A stretch of 64,000 nt of DNA, taken from contig NZ_CP015401.2 in the NCBI RefSeq assembly GCF_001688725.2, forward strand, positions 2,480,001-2,544,000, read 5' to 3'. This stretch comes from Bacteroides caecimuris. GTDB taxonomy: Bacteria; Bacteroidota; Bacteroidia; Bacteroidales; Bacteroidaceae. Below are positions 50,367 to 59,060 of this stretch, one piece after another (the first letter of the stretch is position 1; each line of letters starts with the position of its first letter). The notes under the pieces are model-generated. The model had not been told where the DNA came from, ran no database searches, and worked only from the letters and a program-made list of their open reading frames with translations. A program made the translations under genes and the position numbers.

Positions 50367-51209
50367 ATGGAACAACGGATTACATCATTATTGCTTCCCG
50401 CTCCCGAAGTGGAGCTGGAAGCGTCCTGCAAGGAACTGGACGAAAAGGTAACATGGCTGCTGCACAACGGCCGGAAAATGGACAACTACTTGGAACTTGA
50501 ACCGTTCAGCAAGGACGTGCGGCTGTGCGCCCACGTGTGCGACACGCTCAAAAGCCTGCCGGAAACACCGACACTGGCAGCATACAAGGACTACAAGGCA
50601 ATCATCATCCTGCTGGGTATATCCACCACACATTACGCCATACTGGACGAACTGGCGGAACAGCACCGCAAGCGGGACGACATACCCGAACTGACCGCCT
50701 ACTGCGATGCGCTCCACTGGATGCGACCGGGACGGCAGTACCTCTGCAACGTGTACAACACGGTATGCCACGCTTTCCACCTGCTGCGGAGAAACCCGGT
50801 AAGGGACAACCGCCTGCTGGTGACGGAAAAGGAGCTGCGCCACGCCGAACGGATGTTGCCGGAACTGGGCAGGCAGACGTTCACCGAAATGGTACGTCTG
50901 AAAGGCTACATGGTCTATGATGCCGAGCAACTGGCGGACAAATGCGGCATGGAATACGGCTCGTTCCGGCGAAAGGTAAAGAAAATGACCGGGTACACGG
51001 CTAAGGAATGGGTGATAAAGGAACGGGTAAAGGATGTGGAACACTACCTGATGAACACAAACCTCACGCTTACCGAAGTGGCGTTCACCACCGGGTTCGC
51101 ATCGACATCGAACCTGAACGACTTCTGCAAGGCGTATCTTTTAGATACCCCCGGAGAAATACGCAGAAAAGCGCAGGAAACAAGAAAATGCACAGTTACA
51201 AGAACGTAA
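50367..51209 (+). CDS. AraC-type helix-turn-helix regulator
   Basis: Start at 50367 (MEQRITSLLLPAPEVELEAS). 280 residues; the C-terminal 100 contain two HTH units (YDAEQLADKCGMEYGSFRRK; LTEVAFTTGFASTSNLNDFC). The N-terminal helical domain is not a sugar-binding cupin. It is GC-rich compared with the preceding cassettes. It sits in front of rteC, as regulators do in CTnDOT-like elements. Confidence 0.8.
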   Translation: MEQRITSLLLPAPEVELEASCKELDEKVTWLLHNGRKMDNYLELEPFSKDVRLCAHVCDTLKSLPETPTLAAYKDYKAIIILLGISTTHYAILDELAEQHRKRDDIPELTAYCDALHWMRPGRQYLCNVYNTVCHAFHLLRRNPVRDNRLLVTEKELRHAERMLPELGRQTFTEMVRLKGYMVYDAEQLADKCGMEYGSFRRKVKKMTGYTAKEWVIKERVKDVEHYLMNTNLTLTEVAFTTGFASTSNLNDFCKAYLLDTPGEIRRKAQETRKCTVTRT

Positions 51210-51247
51210 TGTGAAAAATCAAGAATAAAACAGATTTTTTATGCCCG

Positions 51248-51255
51248 TAACTTTG
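51248..51255 (+). promoter_or_regulatory. -7 box of rteC
   Basis: TAACTTTG, 28 bp before ATG 51283; it overlaps the longer frame that begins at 51241 and so rules it out. Confidence 0.55.
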
Positions 51256-51282
51256 TGCTTCATAAAAGATAAGCACAAGGTT

Positions 51283-52143
51283 ATGGAACATAAGATACTG
51301 TTGGAAACATACTTCGTCGGACTGCTTCAAAAAGTGGAATGGCAGATACAGGAATACGAGGACACCGCAGCGGACACGCTGACGCTCTGCCGCCTGTGCG
51401 TGGACTACCTGCAAGAGATACTGGGCGAACTCAAAACCTTTATAATCTCCTACCCGTTCGCCAGCACGGAAGAAGAAATACACTTCTTCAAGGAACTGAA
51501 ACCGCTTTTAGCAAGCAAAATCATCTATTACAACACCGTTTACAAGATAGAGGTGCGCTTTCCCAGCGGCAGCGAGGACGTGCAGCGGGACTACCTGCTG
51601 TCGGAAACCGACCGGATTTCAAAGTCGTTCCAGCGGAACTTGGCGTTCTACCAGTACCACCGCACGAAAGCCACCTACTTGGACAGGCAGTATTTCATGC
51701 GTGGGAAGCCTGACATACAAATCATTGTGGACAGTTTCTATTACGAAACAGACCCACAGTTCAGCACCAGTCACGACTTCAAGGTAGCAAAGATTTTAGC
51801 CAACGAACTGCTGGAAATATACCTCACCAACCGCCTGCACGAGCTGGAACGCCGGGAACAGCGCAAGCGGGTGAAGAACGGCTTCACGGGAAAGGTGCTG
51901 CGCTGGACGGGGACGAAAAGGGCGTTGGTGGAGCTTGTCTATGCACTGGACGCCTGCGGCTGTCTGAACAAGGGAACGGTTGATATAAAGGAGATTGTAG
52001 CCTATTTTGAATATGTTTTCGACATCGACCTCGGCGACTTCTACCACACCTACATGGAACTAAAAGCCAAGACCAAAGACCGCACGGGCTTCCTCTCCAC
52101 CCTGAAAGACAGGTTGCTGCTGCGCATGAGGGAGCAGGATTAG
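51283..52143 (+). CDS. rteC: RteC family protein
   Basis: 287 residues, mostly helical, with RteC-domain features: YFVGLLQKVEWQIQEYEDTA, LAFYQYHRTKATYLDRQYFM and WTGTKRALVELVYALDACGC. In CTnDOT, RteC activates transcription of the excision operon (xis2c-xis2d-orf3-exc). Here the next gene is an HTH excisionase-like protein, in keeping with that role. Confidence 0.88.
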   Translation: MEHKILLETYFVGLLQKVEWQIQEYEDTAADTLTLCRLCVDYLQEILGELKTFIISYPFASTEEEIHFFKELKPLLASKIIYYNTVYKIEVRFPSGSEDVQRDYLLSETDRISKSFQRNLAFYQYHRTKATYLDRQYFMRGKPDIQIIVDSFYYETDPQFSTSHDFKVAKILANELLEIYLTNRLHELERREQRKRVKNGFTGKVLRWTGTKRALVELVYALDACGCLNKGTVDIKEIVAYFEYVFDIDLGDFYHTYMELKAKTKDRTGFLSTLKDRLLLRMREQD

Positions 52144-52170
52144 GCAACCGTTCTTTAACAAAATTTATTT

Positions 52171-52206
52171 CGCCACAGGTGGGTTCGCCTGTGGCGTTTT
52201 ATTTTT
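52171..52206 (+). terminator. rteC terminator
   Basis: CGCCACAGG (52171-52179) pairs with CCTGTGGCG (52188-52196), then TTTTATTTTT. Confidence 0.9.
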
Positions 52207-52247
52207 CAGGACACCCGAACTTTGCGGCAAATCAATTAGTTACCATT

Positions 52248-52607
52248 ATGGAAATAATAACATTCGAGTCCAAAGCCTACAAGGAGCTGGACAATAAGAT
52301 TACCGCCATTGCCGACTACATCTTCAACCATGTGGAAACGGCAAGACAAAGCGAGGAAGATATGTGGGTGGACAGCTACGAGGTCTGCACGTTCCTGAAA
52401 ATAAGCGAAAAGACCCTGCAACGCCTGCGGGTGTCGGGGACTATCGCCTATTCCAACATCAGGGGACGCTACTTCTACAAGGTCAGCGAGATACGCCGGA
52501 TGCTGGAAGAACGCCTGATAAGGAGCAACAAGGAGAACATCGACAACCTGATAACCAACCACCAGTTGTATGCTAAGGAAAGAGGAAATCTTAGAAAGGA
52601 CAAGTAA
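52248..52607 (+). CDS. HTH protein, excisionase-like (Xis2-type)
   Basis: Start at 52248 (MEIITFESKAYKELDNKITA). 119 residues; the middle has a MerR/HTH_17 motif (VDSYEVCTFLKISEKTLQRL, SNIRGRYFYKVSEIRRMLEE). This family includes recombination directionality factors of CTnDOT-like elements. GAACTTTG, one base off the -7 consensus, is at 52217-52224. The 3' end overlaps the next gene by 38 bases. Confidence 0.8.
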   Translation: MEIITFESKAYKELDNKITAIADYIFNHVETARQSEEDMWVDSYEVCTFLKISEKTLQRLRVSGTIAYSNIRGRYFYKVSEIRRMLEERLIRSNKENIDNLITNHQLYAKERGNLRKDK

Positions 52608-53373
52608 CGGGCTGGCGGTGTTCAAACACTACCTGCCCGGAAACTGGCGCATAGGTCGCAACTTCCTTAACCCGCTGTACGAGGACAGCAAGGCTTCCTG
52701 CAACATCTATTTCGACCGCCGGGGCGGTATCTACAAGATGAAAGACTTCGGCAACGACAGTTACAGCGGCGACTGCTTCTTCCTCGTGGGGCAGTTAAAG
52801 GGGCTGGACTGCAACCGGGCGGCTGACTTCGTGGAAATACTGGAAATCATCGACCGGGATTTGGGCTTGGGGCTGGCTTCCGGCACCCCGGTTTCCATTC
52901 CCCCGGCAACCGTCCGCCGGGCAGAGCCGGACAAACCCGAAGAAACGCCCGAAAAGCCTGTCAAGCCCTACCAGTTCCGGGAACAGAAGTTCCCGCTTGC
53001 CGAACTGGTGTACTGGCAACAGTACGGCATCACGCCCGAACTGCTGGAACATTACAAGGTCTGCTCGCTCCGGGAATACAATAGTGAAACGACAGAGGGG
53101 AAGCCGTACACCTACATTTCATCGGTGGCAGAACCCATGTACGGCTACAAGGGCAAACAGCACATCAAGCTGTACCGCCCGTTCTCCACGCCCCGCTTCC
53201 TCTATGGCGGCAGCTTCGGCGAGAACTATTGTTTCGGACTGGAGCAACTGCCCGCCAAAGGTGACACGCTCTTTATCACGGGTGGCGAGAAAGACGTACT
53301 TTCACTGGCGGCGCATGGTTTTCACGCTATCTGCTTCAACAGCGAAACGGTGACGATACCAACTATGGACTAA
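52570..53373 (+). pseudogene. Truncated primase-like (toprim) protein of element A
   Basis: 267 residues. The N-terminal part resembles a CHC2-like domain without zinc ligands (NPLYEDSKASCNIYFDRRGG, YKMKDFGNDSYSGDCFFLVG). The C-terminal part begins a toprim fold (LFITGGEKDVLSLAAHGFHA) but ends abruptly after FNSETVTIPTMD, before the D-x-D motif. Homologues continue for more than 100 residues. The break lies next to the A/B junction and suggests deletion of the rest of the original element. Confidence 0.75.
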
Positions 53374-53506
53374 TCAAGTCATTTTCAGGTCATTTGAGGA
53401 CAAATCGTTACCGTTTTTGTCCGGCGGGGAATAGGTAACGATTTAGTAACGAAACTTTGTCTTTTACCGTACTTTTGAAGTCTTGGAAGCTGGACTTTCG
53501 GGTAAT

Positions 53507-53541
53507 AAAAAAAGCCACAAATCATTGATTTGTAGCTTTTT
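53507..53541. terminator. Hairpin terminator near the right end of element A
   Basis: ACAAATC/GATTTGT with outer AAAAAGC/GCTTTTT arms; usable on both strands. Confidence 0.7.
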
Positions 53542-53576
53542 GTTCGCTTACTGACCATTTCTGTCCAGTAAGTTCA

Positions 53577-53599
53577 GCGGAGAGACAGGCTCCAGAACC
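53577..53599 (-). other. tRNA-Ser 3'-end-like segment at the A/B junction
   Basis: Minus strand GGTTCTGGAGCC then TGTCTCTCCGC: acceptor strand and G discriminator conserved, T-arm degraded. It shares GCGGAGAG and GAACC with 45912-45934. It could be attR of A and attL of B. Confidence 0.45.
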
Positions 53600-53690
53600 T
53601 ACGCTTTCAGAAAATATCATAAAATTGCAAATCACTGATAATCATATATTATCTACAATGAAGAGTAAATCTAAATCTTTCTAAATGCCT

Positions 53691-53721
53691 TTTGCTATTT
53701 CAATTTTTGGGTGTATATTTG
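53691..53721 (+). promoter_or_regulatory. Integrase promoter of element B
   Basis: TTTG (53691-53694), 19-bp spacer, TATATTTG (53714-53721), 28 bp before the ATG. Confidence 0.7.
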
Positions 53722-53748
53722 GGTGTAGAATTTCAAACGCACCCAATT

Positions 53749-55032
53749 ATGAATATCAAACGTAACATCATTTTTGCATTGGAGAGCCGGAAGAAGAACG
53801 GTGTGCCAATCGTAGAGAACGTGCCTATCCGTATGCGTGTCATATACGCAAGCCAACGCATCGAGTTTACAACAGGCTACCGGATTGACGTAGCCAAATG
53901 GGATGCCGACAAACAACGGGTAAAGAACGGATGCACCAACAAGCTGAAACAAAGCGCATCCGAAATCAATGCAGACTTGCTGAAATACTATGCCGAAATG
54001 CAAAACGTGTTCAAGGAGTTTGAGGTGCAGGAAACCATACCTACCACCCAGCAGCTAAAGGATGCATTCAATCTGCGGATGAAAGACAGCAGTGAAGAAC
54101 AACAGGAAGAAGTACAGATTAGTTTTTGGGAAGTGTTCGATGAGTTTGTAAAAGAGTGTGGCAACCAGAATAATTGGACGGCATCCACCTATGAGAAATT
54201 TGCAGCGGTAAGAAATCACATCAAAGAGTTCAAGGAGGATGTAACCTTTGAATACTTCAACGAGTTCGGGCTGAACGAGTATGTTAATTTCTTGCGTGAT
54301 AGAAAGGACATGAGAAACAGCACCATTGGTAAACAGATGGGGTTTCTCAAATGGTTCCTGCGTTGGAGCTTCAAAAAAGGGCATCATCAGAACATTGCAT
54401 ACGACGCATTCAAGCCCAAATTGAAAACAACCCCTAAAAAGGTAATATTCCTGACATGGGATGAACTGAACAAGCTGAAAGATTATCAAATACCGCATGA
54501 CAAGCAGTATTTGGAACGTGTCAGGGATGTCTTTCTGTTCTGTTGCTTCACGAGCTTACGATATTCGGATGTCCGTAACTTGAAAAGAAGTGATATTAAG
54601 CCCGACCACATTGAAGTCACCACAGTCAAGACTGCGGACAGCCTGATAATCGAACTGAACGACCACAGCAAAGCCATTCTTGAAAAATACAAGGATGTTC
54701 ATTTCGAGAACCACATGGCATTGCCCGTCATCAGCAATCAGAAGATGAACGATTATCTGAAAGAACTGGGTGAACTGGCGGAAATCAACGAGCCTGTACG
54801 GGAAACCTACTACAAGGGAAATGAGCGCATAGATGAAGTCACACCCAAATACGCATTGTTAAGTACCCATGCAGGAAGAAAGACTTTCATCTGTAATGCG
54901 TTGGCACTCGGAATTCCGGCGCCGGTGGTTATGAAATGGACTGGACACAGTGATTACAAAGCCATGAAGCCCTACATTGATATAGCGGATGACATCAGAG
55001 CAAACGCCATGAACAAGTTTAATCAACTATAA
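53749..55032 (+). CDS. int: Tyrosine integrase with arm-binding domain
   Basis: 427 residues from MNIKRNIIFALESRKKNGVP. N-terminal arm-DNA-binding domain, SAM-like core domain (STYEKFAAVRNHIKEFKEDV), and catalytic domain with FTSLRYSDVRNL (Arg), HAGRKTF (His, Arg), WTGHSDYKAMKPYIDIA (His, Tyr). It lies 150 bp inside the tRNA-end-like boundary, as expected for an element integrase. Confidence 0.92.
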   Translation: MNIKRNIIFALESRKKNGVPIVENVPIRMRVIYASQRIEFTTGYRIDVAKWDADKQRVKNGCTNKLKQSASEINADLLKYYAEMQNVFKEFEVQETIPTTQQLKDAFNLRMKDSSEEQQEEVQISFWEVFDEFVKECGNQNNWTASTYEKFAAVRNHIKEFKEDVTFEYFNEFGLNEYVNFLRDRKDMRNSTIGKQMGFLKWFLRWSFKKGHHQNIAYDAFKPKLKTTPKKVIFLTWDELNKLKDYQIPHDKQYLERVRDVFLFCCFTSLRYSDVRNLKRSDIKPDHIEVTTVKTADSLIIELNDHSKAILEKYKDVHFENHMALPVISNQKMNDYLKELGELAEINEPVRETYYKGNERIDEVTPKYALLSTHAGRKTFICNALALGIPAPVVMKWTGHSDYKAMKPYIDIADDIRANAMNKFNQL

Positions 55033-55097
55033 AAGTATCAATTAGTTTCATGGATTACCACCATTGAAGTATATTTGTATTCTGAAAATATCATAAG

Positions 55098-56387
55098 ATG
55101 AGCAACAACGGACATAACATAGAAAAAACGAACTTTGACGCATTTATAAATGCTGTCGGTTCGGAAATACAACAGGCGCAAGTCCGGCTGATTACCGCTG
55201 CCAATGCGCAAATGTTGTTCCATTACTGGAAAATGGGCAACTATATTCTCTATCATCAGCAACTGCACGGATGGGGAAGCAAAACCATCAAACAGTTGGC
55301 AAAGGCTATCCGGCTAAATTTCCCTGAAAAGAAAGGCTATTCAGAACGCAACCTTACCTATATGTGTCAGTTTGCAAGAACATATCCATTGAGAGCATTG
55401 CAGAATTTCATTGATACGGATGCAAAGTTGATAGCTCCAAGCGTGAAGAAAATTGAAGATGAAGTACACTACTTAAACGATTCGCAATTTACGCAAGAGC
55501 CTCTTGCGCAAATTCAATCCATTGATAACAAAGAAATTATAATCACGCAAGAACCTCTTGCACAAATTCATAATGTTGCCAGAACCGTATCCGACATTTA
55601 CCGTATGGAAATTAAGGATATAGAAAACATATTTATGGCATCACCTGTTGCAAGAACCAATTGGGCGAGCCATGTGATTATGCTTAACAGTTCGCTTCCA
55701 TTGGGTGTAAGCTATTGGTACATGAAACAGTCCGTGGAAATGGGCTGGAGCAGCAATGTTCTTAAAATACAAATTGAAACCAATCTGTATAGCAGACAAA
55801 TCAGCAACAACAAGATTAACAATTTCACAGCCACGCTTCCTGCACCGCAAAGCGACCTTGCCAATTACCTTCTAAAAGACCCATACATCTTTGACTTGGC
55901 TGGAACTAAGGAAAAGGCGGACGAAAGGGACATAGAAGAACAACTGGTTAAGCACGTCACACGTTACTTGCTGGAAATGGGAAATGGCTTTGCTTTCGTT
56001 GCCCGACAGAAGCATTTTCAAATTGGTAACAGCGATTTCTATGCAGACTTGATTCTGTATTCCATCCCCCTGCACGCATACATTGTAGTAGAATTAAAGG
56101 CTACCCCATTCAAACCGGAGTATGCGGGGCAACTGAACTTCTACATCAATGTAGTGGATGACAAACTGAGGGGAGAGCATGACAACAAGACTATCGGGTT
56201 GTTGCTGTGCAAGGGGAAAGACGAAGTTGTAGCGCAATACGCATTGACAGGCTACGACCAGCCGATAGGCATCAGCGATTACCAGTTAAGCAAGGCTATA
56301 CCTGAAAACTTAAAATCGGCTCTGCCAAGTATAGAGGAAGTGGAGGAAGAACTGACTTCCTTTCTTGATAAAGATAAGAACCCGTAA
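55098..56387 (+). CDS. PD-(D/E)XK nuclease domain protein (DUF1016/YhcG family)
   Basis: 429 residues. N-terminal DUF1016_N domain (ITAANAQMLFHYWKMGNYIL, KAIRLNFPEKKGYSERNLTY), C-terminal nuclease domain (ARQKHFQIGNSDFYADLILY, HAYIVVELKATPFKPEYAGQ, with the D...E-x-K core). The middle linker contains a duplicated TQEPLAQI segment. YhcG-type proteins are thought to act in DNA cleavage or defence near mobile elements; the exact role is unknown. It is cargo between integrase and replication genes. Confidence 0.85.
   Translation: MSNNGHNIEKTNFDAFINAVGSEIQQAQVRLITAANAQMLFHYWKMGNYILYHQQLHGWGSKTIKQLAKAIRLNFPEKKGYSERNLTYMCQFARTYPLRALQNFIDTDAKLIAPSVKKIEDEVHYLNDSQFTQEPLAQIQSIDNKEIIITQEPLAQIHNVARTVSDIYRMEIKDIENIFMASPVARTNWASHVIMLNSSLPLGVSYWYMKQSVEMGWSSNVLKIQIETNLYSRQISNNKINNFTATLPAPQSDLANYLLKDPYIFDLAGTKEKADERDIEEQLVKHVTRYLLEMGNGFAFVARQKHFQIGNSDFYADLILYSIPLHAYIVVELKATPFKPEYAGQLNFYINVVDDKLRGEHDNKTIGLLLCKGKDEVVAQYALTGYDQPIGISDYQLSKAIPENLKSALPSIEEVEEELTSFLDKDKNP
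55491..55570 (+). repeat. Duplicated 26-bp palindromic segment inside the DUF1016 gene
   Basis: 55491-55516 and 55545-55570 are 24/26 identical. The first contains the CGCAAGA/TCTTGCG palindrome. The spacing of 54 bp keeps the frame and yields TQEPLAQI twice. Confidence 0.75.
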
Positions 56388-56398
56388 ACTAAGCGTAT

Positions 56399-57424
56399 AT
56401 GGCAGGAAAAATACAGATTATGATTCCCCAATATGGCGAACTCAACCGGATATACAGCGACTTTATAATCAGCCATGCTTTCTCTTTTGAAAGGCAGAAA
56501 TTCATCACGGACTTCTACAAGCAATACAATGACACAAAATCTTTTGAAGCCGCCATCCTTGAACTGGTGCTTGACAAACCGAAAGAACAATATACTCTGG
56601 TCCTCAACAGCCTGAGAACCGAGATAGAGAAAAACATATTGATTTACGAAAAACATCCATTGTTTGATGATGAGATAATTTCTCGTGTGTGTTACAACTT
56701 CGCTGGCAGATATGACGCTGATATAGAAGCACAGCTGAGAGTTACACAAAATTTAAGCAAGCCTTTGAATGAAGCATACAACAGGTATGATTCCATTGGC
56801 TACAGGGTACATACGGCAGAAGAAGAAAAGCAAGCCGAAAAGGAGCATGAACGCTGCAAGGCTGAATATGAGAAGGAAAAAGAAGAACTGGACAGGCTTT
56901 ATGAATTGGAAAGGCAGGCAAGAAAGGAATCTCTCCAATATATTGAGAACTGTTGCGGAGATATTTATAAACTGAGTTTCCATTTTATGGAAATATTGGC
57001 AAAATATATTCCCGTAGAAAAAGACAAGCCGGATGAACCGAGCAAGCAAGAGAAACAGCAGGATGCGCCAAAGGAGCAATCCGAATATTTCGATGCAGAA
57101 TTACTTTCGCTTATTCATAAAGTCTGTGTGGGGGAACAGTTTGAAGATATTGCAACGCAGGACTTCTATGCCAACATGAACCTATCCTCCTGTAAAAAGG
57201 AATTAAAAATCAAGGCAAGGGAAAAGATACGGGTGTGTTACCTGATATTCCTGATGAGTGAAAGACTGCCCAAACAAGACAGGGATAAATGGAAGAATAC
57301 AATCCTGAAACAGTTGGATATTGACGAGAACTACTACAAGTCAAAGTACAAGGAACCGGTGTCGGATTTTCCAAGTGACAGTAACCAGAAGTTCGCCAAA
57401 GAAATGGACGCAATATTCCGATAA
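56399..57424 (+). CDS. Uncharacterised coiled-coil protein
   Basis: 341 residues, no membrane segment. Residues about 140-195 form a charged coiled coil (HTAEEEKQAEKEHERCKAEY, EKEKEELDRLYELERQARKE). An acidic, flexible linker (DKPDEPSKQEKQQDAP) separates it from a helical C-terminal domain ending FPSDSNQKFAKEMDAIFR. I do not recognise the family. It starts 11 bases after the DUF1016 gene, which suggests a functional pair. Confidence 0.7.
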   Translation: MAGKIQIMIPQYGELNRIYSDFIISHAFSFERQKFITDFYKQYNDTKSFEAAILELVLDKPKEQYTLVLNSLRTEIEKNILIYEKHPLFDDEIISRVCYNFAGRYDADIEAQLRVTQNLSKPLNEAYNRYDSIGYRVHTAEEEKQAEKEHERCKAEYEKEKEELDRLYELERQARKESLQYIENCCGDIYKLSFHFMEILAKYIPVEKDKPDEPSKQEKQQDAPKEQSEYFDAELLSLIHKVCVGEQFEDIATQDFYANMNLSSCKKELKIKAREKIRVCYLIFLMSERLPKQDRDKWKNTILKQLDIDENYYKSKYKEPVSDFPSDSNQKFAKEMDAIFR

Positions 57425-57463
57425 TCCGTGATACACCCTGATATTTTACGAAATTACCACTTT

Positions 57464-57497
57464 TACCACTCAAATTAATTTTTGAGTGGTATTTTTA
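57464..57497 (+). terminator. Terminator after the cargo pair
   Basis: TACCACTCAAA (57464-57474) pairs with TTTGAGTGGTA (57481-57491), then TTTTT. Confidence 0.9.
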
Positions 57498-57570
57498 TTA
57501 TCTGATATTCAGAGAAATAATAAAACATTCCATTTATACCAACCACATCCTTTCCACTCACTCCCCTATC

Positions 57571-57650
57571 TAATTTTGCATCGTTCGAGAACAGAGATAA
57601 CAGCCAGTGCGCAGGGCTGATTGTTTAACGGCTAAATAGATTGAACGATG
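57571..57650 (+). promoter_or_regulatory. Promoter and structured leader of the replication operon
   Basis: The -7 box TAATTTTG is at 57571-57578. CATCGTTC (57579-57586) is the exact complement of GAACGATG (57643-57650), which contains the start codon of the DUF3853 gene. An inner stem CAGCC/GGCTG lies at 57601-57619. If folded, the ATG would be occluded. Confidence 0.5.
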
Positions 57651-57956
57651 ACAAATCTTCAAGAGTTATTATTAAAACCCGTCTGGCAGATGACAGGCGA
57701 AGAGTTCATATTCCTGAGCAAGCACGCTTCCGGTCAAACGGAAACGCAACCACGACCCGTTACGGACACAAAAAGAAAATATGTGTACGGAATACTGGGC
57801 ATAGCCAAACTGTTCGGGTGCAGCCTGCCCACCGCCAACCGCATAAAGAAAAGCGGAAAGATAGACAAAGCCATTACGCAAATAGGGCGCAAGATTATCG
57901 TGGATGCGGAACTTGCCCTTGAACTGGCAGGAAAGAAAACCGGAGGACGGAAATAA
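57648..57956 (+). CDS. DUF3853 family protein
   Basis: 102 residues: TNLQELLLKPVWQMTGEEFI, then VYGILGIAKLFGCSLPTANR (helix-turn-helix like) and KAITQIGRKIIVDAELALEL. DUF3853 proteins are usually encoded just before the RepA-like ATPase of Bacteroides mobilizable elements and probably bind DNA as replication or excision accessory factors. The ATPase gene follows by eight bases. Confidence 0.85.
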   Translation: MTNLQELLLKPVWQMTGEEFIFLSKHASGQTETQPRPVTDTKRKYVYGILGIAKLFGCSLPTANRIKKSGKIDKAITQIGRKIIVDAELALELAGKKTGGRK

Positions 57957-57964
57957 CGGGAGGA

Positions 57965-59047
57965 ATGGCTATGGACTACATGAAAGAGTTTAAGGACATA
58001 TCGGCAGAAGAAGCCGTAATCCTTTGGCAAGCCTCACGTTTGAGCCTGTCGAAAAGTTATGAGAAAGCACCCGAAATCCTCAAAGTGCATGGTTCTGTCA
58101 TTGGGACATTGGGCAATTTCAGCGCATCCATCGGCAAAGCCAAAAGTAAAAAGACATTCAATGTTTCGGCTATTGTAGCCGCCGCATTGAAGAATGGCAC
58201 AGTGTTGCGGTATGTAGCGGAACTCTCCGACGGGAAGCGGAAAGTGCTTTATGTTGATACGGAGCAAAGTCCTTATCATTGCCTGAAAGTCATGAAACGC
58301 ATTTTACGGATGGCTGACTTGCCTGATGACAGGGATAATGAGAACCTTGAGTTTCTCGCCTTGAGAAAATACACACCTGAACAGCGTATCAGGATTGTCG
58401 AACAGGCTATCTATAATACGCCCGACATTGGTCTTGTAATCATAGACGGCATCCGTGACATGGTATATGACATCAACAGCCCCGGCGAATCCACACGCAT
58501 CATATCCAAACTGATGCAGTGGACGGACGACAGGCAGATACATATCCATACGATACTGCACCAGAACAAAGGGGATGAGAATGCGAGAGGGCATATCGGC
58601 ACGGAGTTGAACAATAAGGCGGAAACCGTATTGCTGGTGGAAAAAGACAAAAGCAACGGAGATATAAGCAATGTTTCAGCCATGCACATCCGGGCAATGG
58701 ATTTCGAGCCTTTTGCCTTTCGTATCAATGACAGTGCCTTGCCTGAACTCATAGAGGGTTACAAACCCGAAGCGAAGAAACCGGGAAGACCGGAAGAGGA
58801 AAAGTTCGACCCTTACAGGCATATTACCGAGCAGCAGCACCGTATCGCATTGGAAGCCGTTTTCGGGCTGAAAGAGGAATACGGTTACAAGGAACTGGAA
58901 GATGCCTTAATCAAAAGCTATACGTCAATAGGTGTAAAGCTGAACCATCAAAAGGCGGTACCGCTCATCACCATGCTTCGCAACAAACGGATGATAGTGC
59001 AGGAGAACGGCAGAAAATACACATTCATGCCCGACTTCCACTATTAA
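57965..59047 (+). CDS. RepA-like AAA/RecA-fold ATPase
   Basis: 360 residues. Walker A region GNFSASIGKAKSKKTFNVSA, Walker B DIGLVIIDGIRDMVYD, then TILHQNKGDENARGHIGTEL and the C-terminal winged-helix-like region from about residue 275. It resembles hexameric replicative helicases of the RepA type found in mobilizable elements, acting at the element's origin together with the downstream primase. Confidence 0.8.
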   Translation: MAMDYMKEFKDISAEEAVILWQASRLSLSKSYEKAPEILKVHGSVIGTLGNFSASIGKAKSKKTFNVSAIVAAALKNGTVLRYVAELSDGKRKVLYVDTEQSPYHCLKVMKRILRMADLPDDRDNENLEFLALRKYTPEQRIRIVEQAIYNTPDIGLVIIDGIRDMVYDINSPGESTRIISKLMQWTDDRQIHIHTILHQNKGDENARGHIGTELNNKAETVLLVEKDKSNGDISNVSAMHIRAMDFEPFAFRINDSALPELIEGYKPEAKKPGRPEEEKFDPYRHITEQQHRIALEAVFGLKEEYGYKELEDALIKSYTSIGVKLNHQKAVPLITMLRNKRMIVQENGRKYTFMPDFHY

Positions 59048-59060
59048 CCCGTTACCTGCA

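Larger units (their letters stand above)
45912..53599 (+). mobile_element. Element A: CTnDOT-like remnant carrying an rAID-like cassette array
   Basis: Bounded by two similar tRNA-end-like segments in the same orientation. GTAACGA pairs lie inside both ends (45986-46005; 53432-53455). Contents: TetR regulator, XerD-like recombinase, small cassette-like genes, AraC-type regulator, RteC, HTH excisionase-like, and a truncated primase-like gene. Conjugation genes are absent, so it is a remnant or a hitch-hiking element. Base composition changes sharply inside (AT-rich 48100-49600, GC-rich 50350-53370), showing mosaic origin. Confidence 0.55.
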
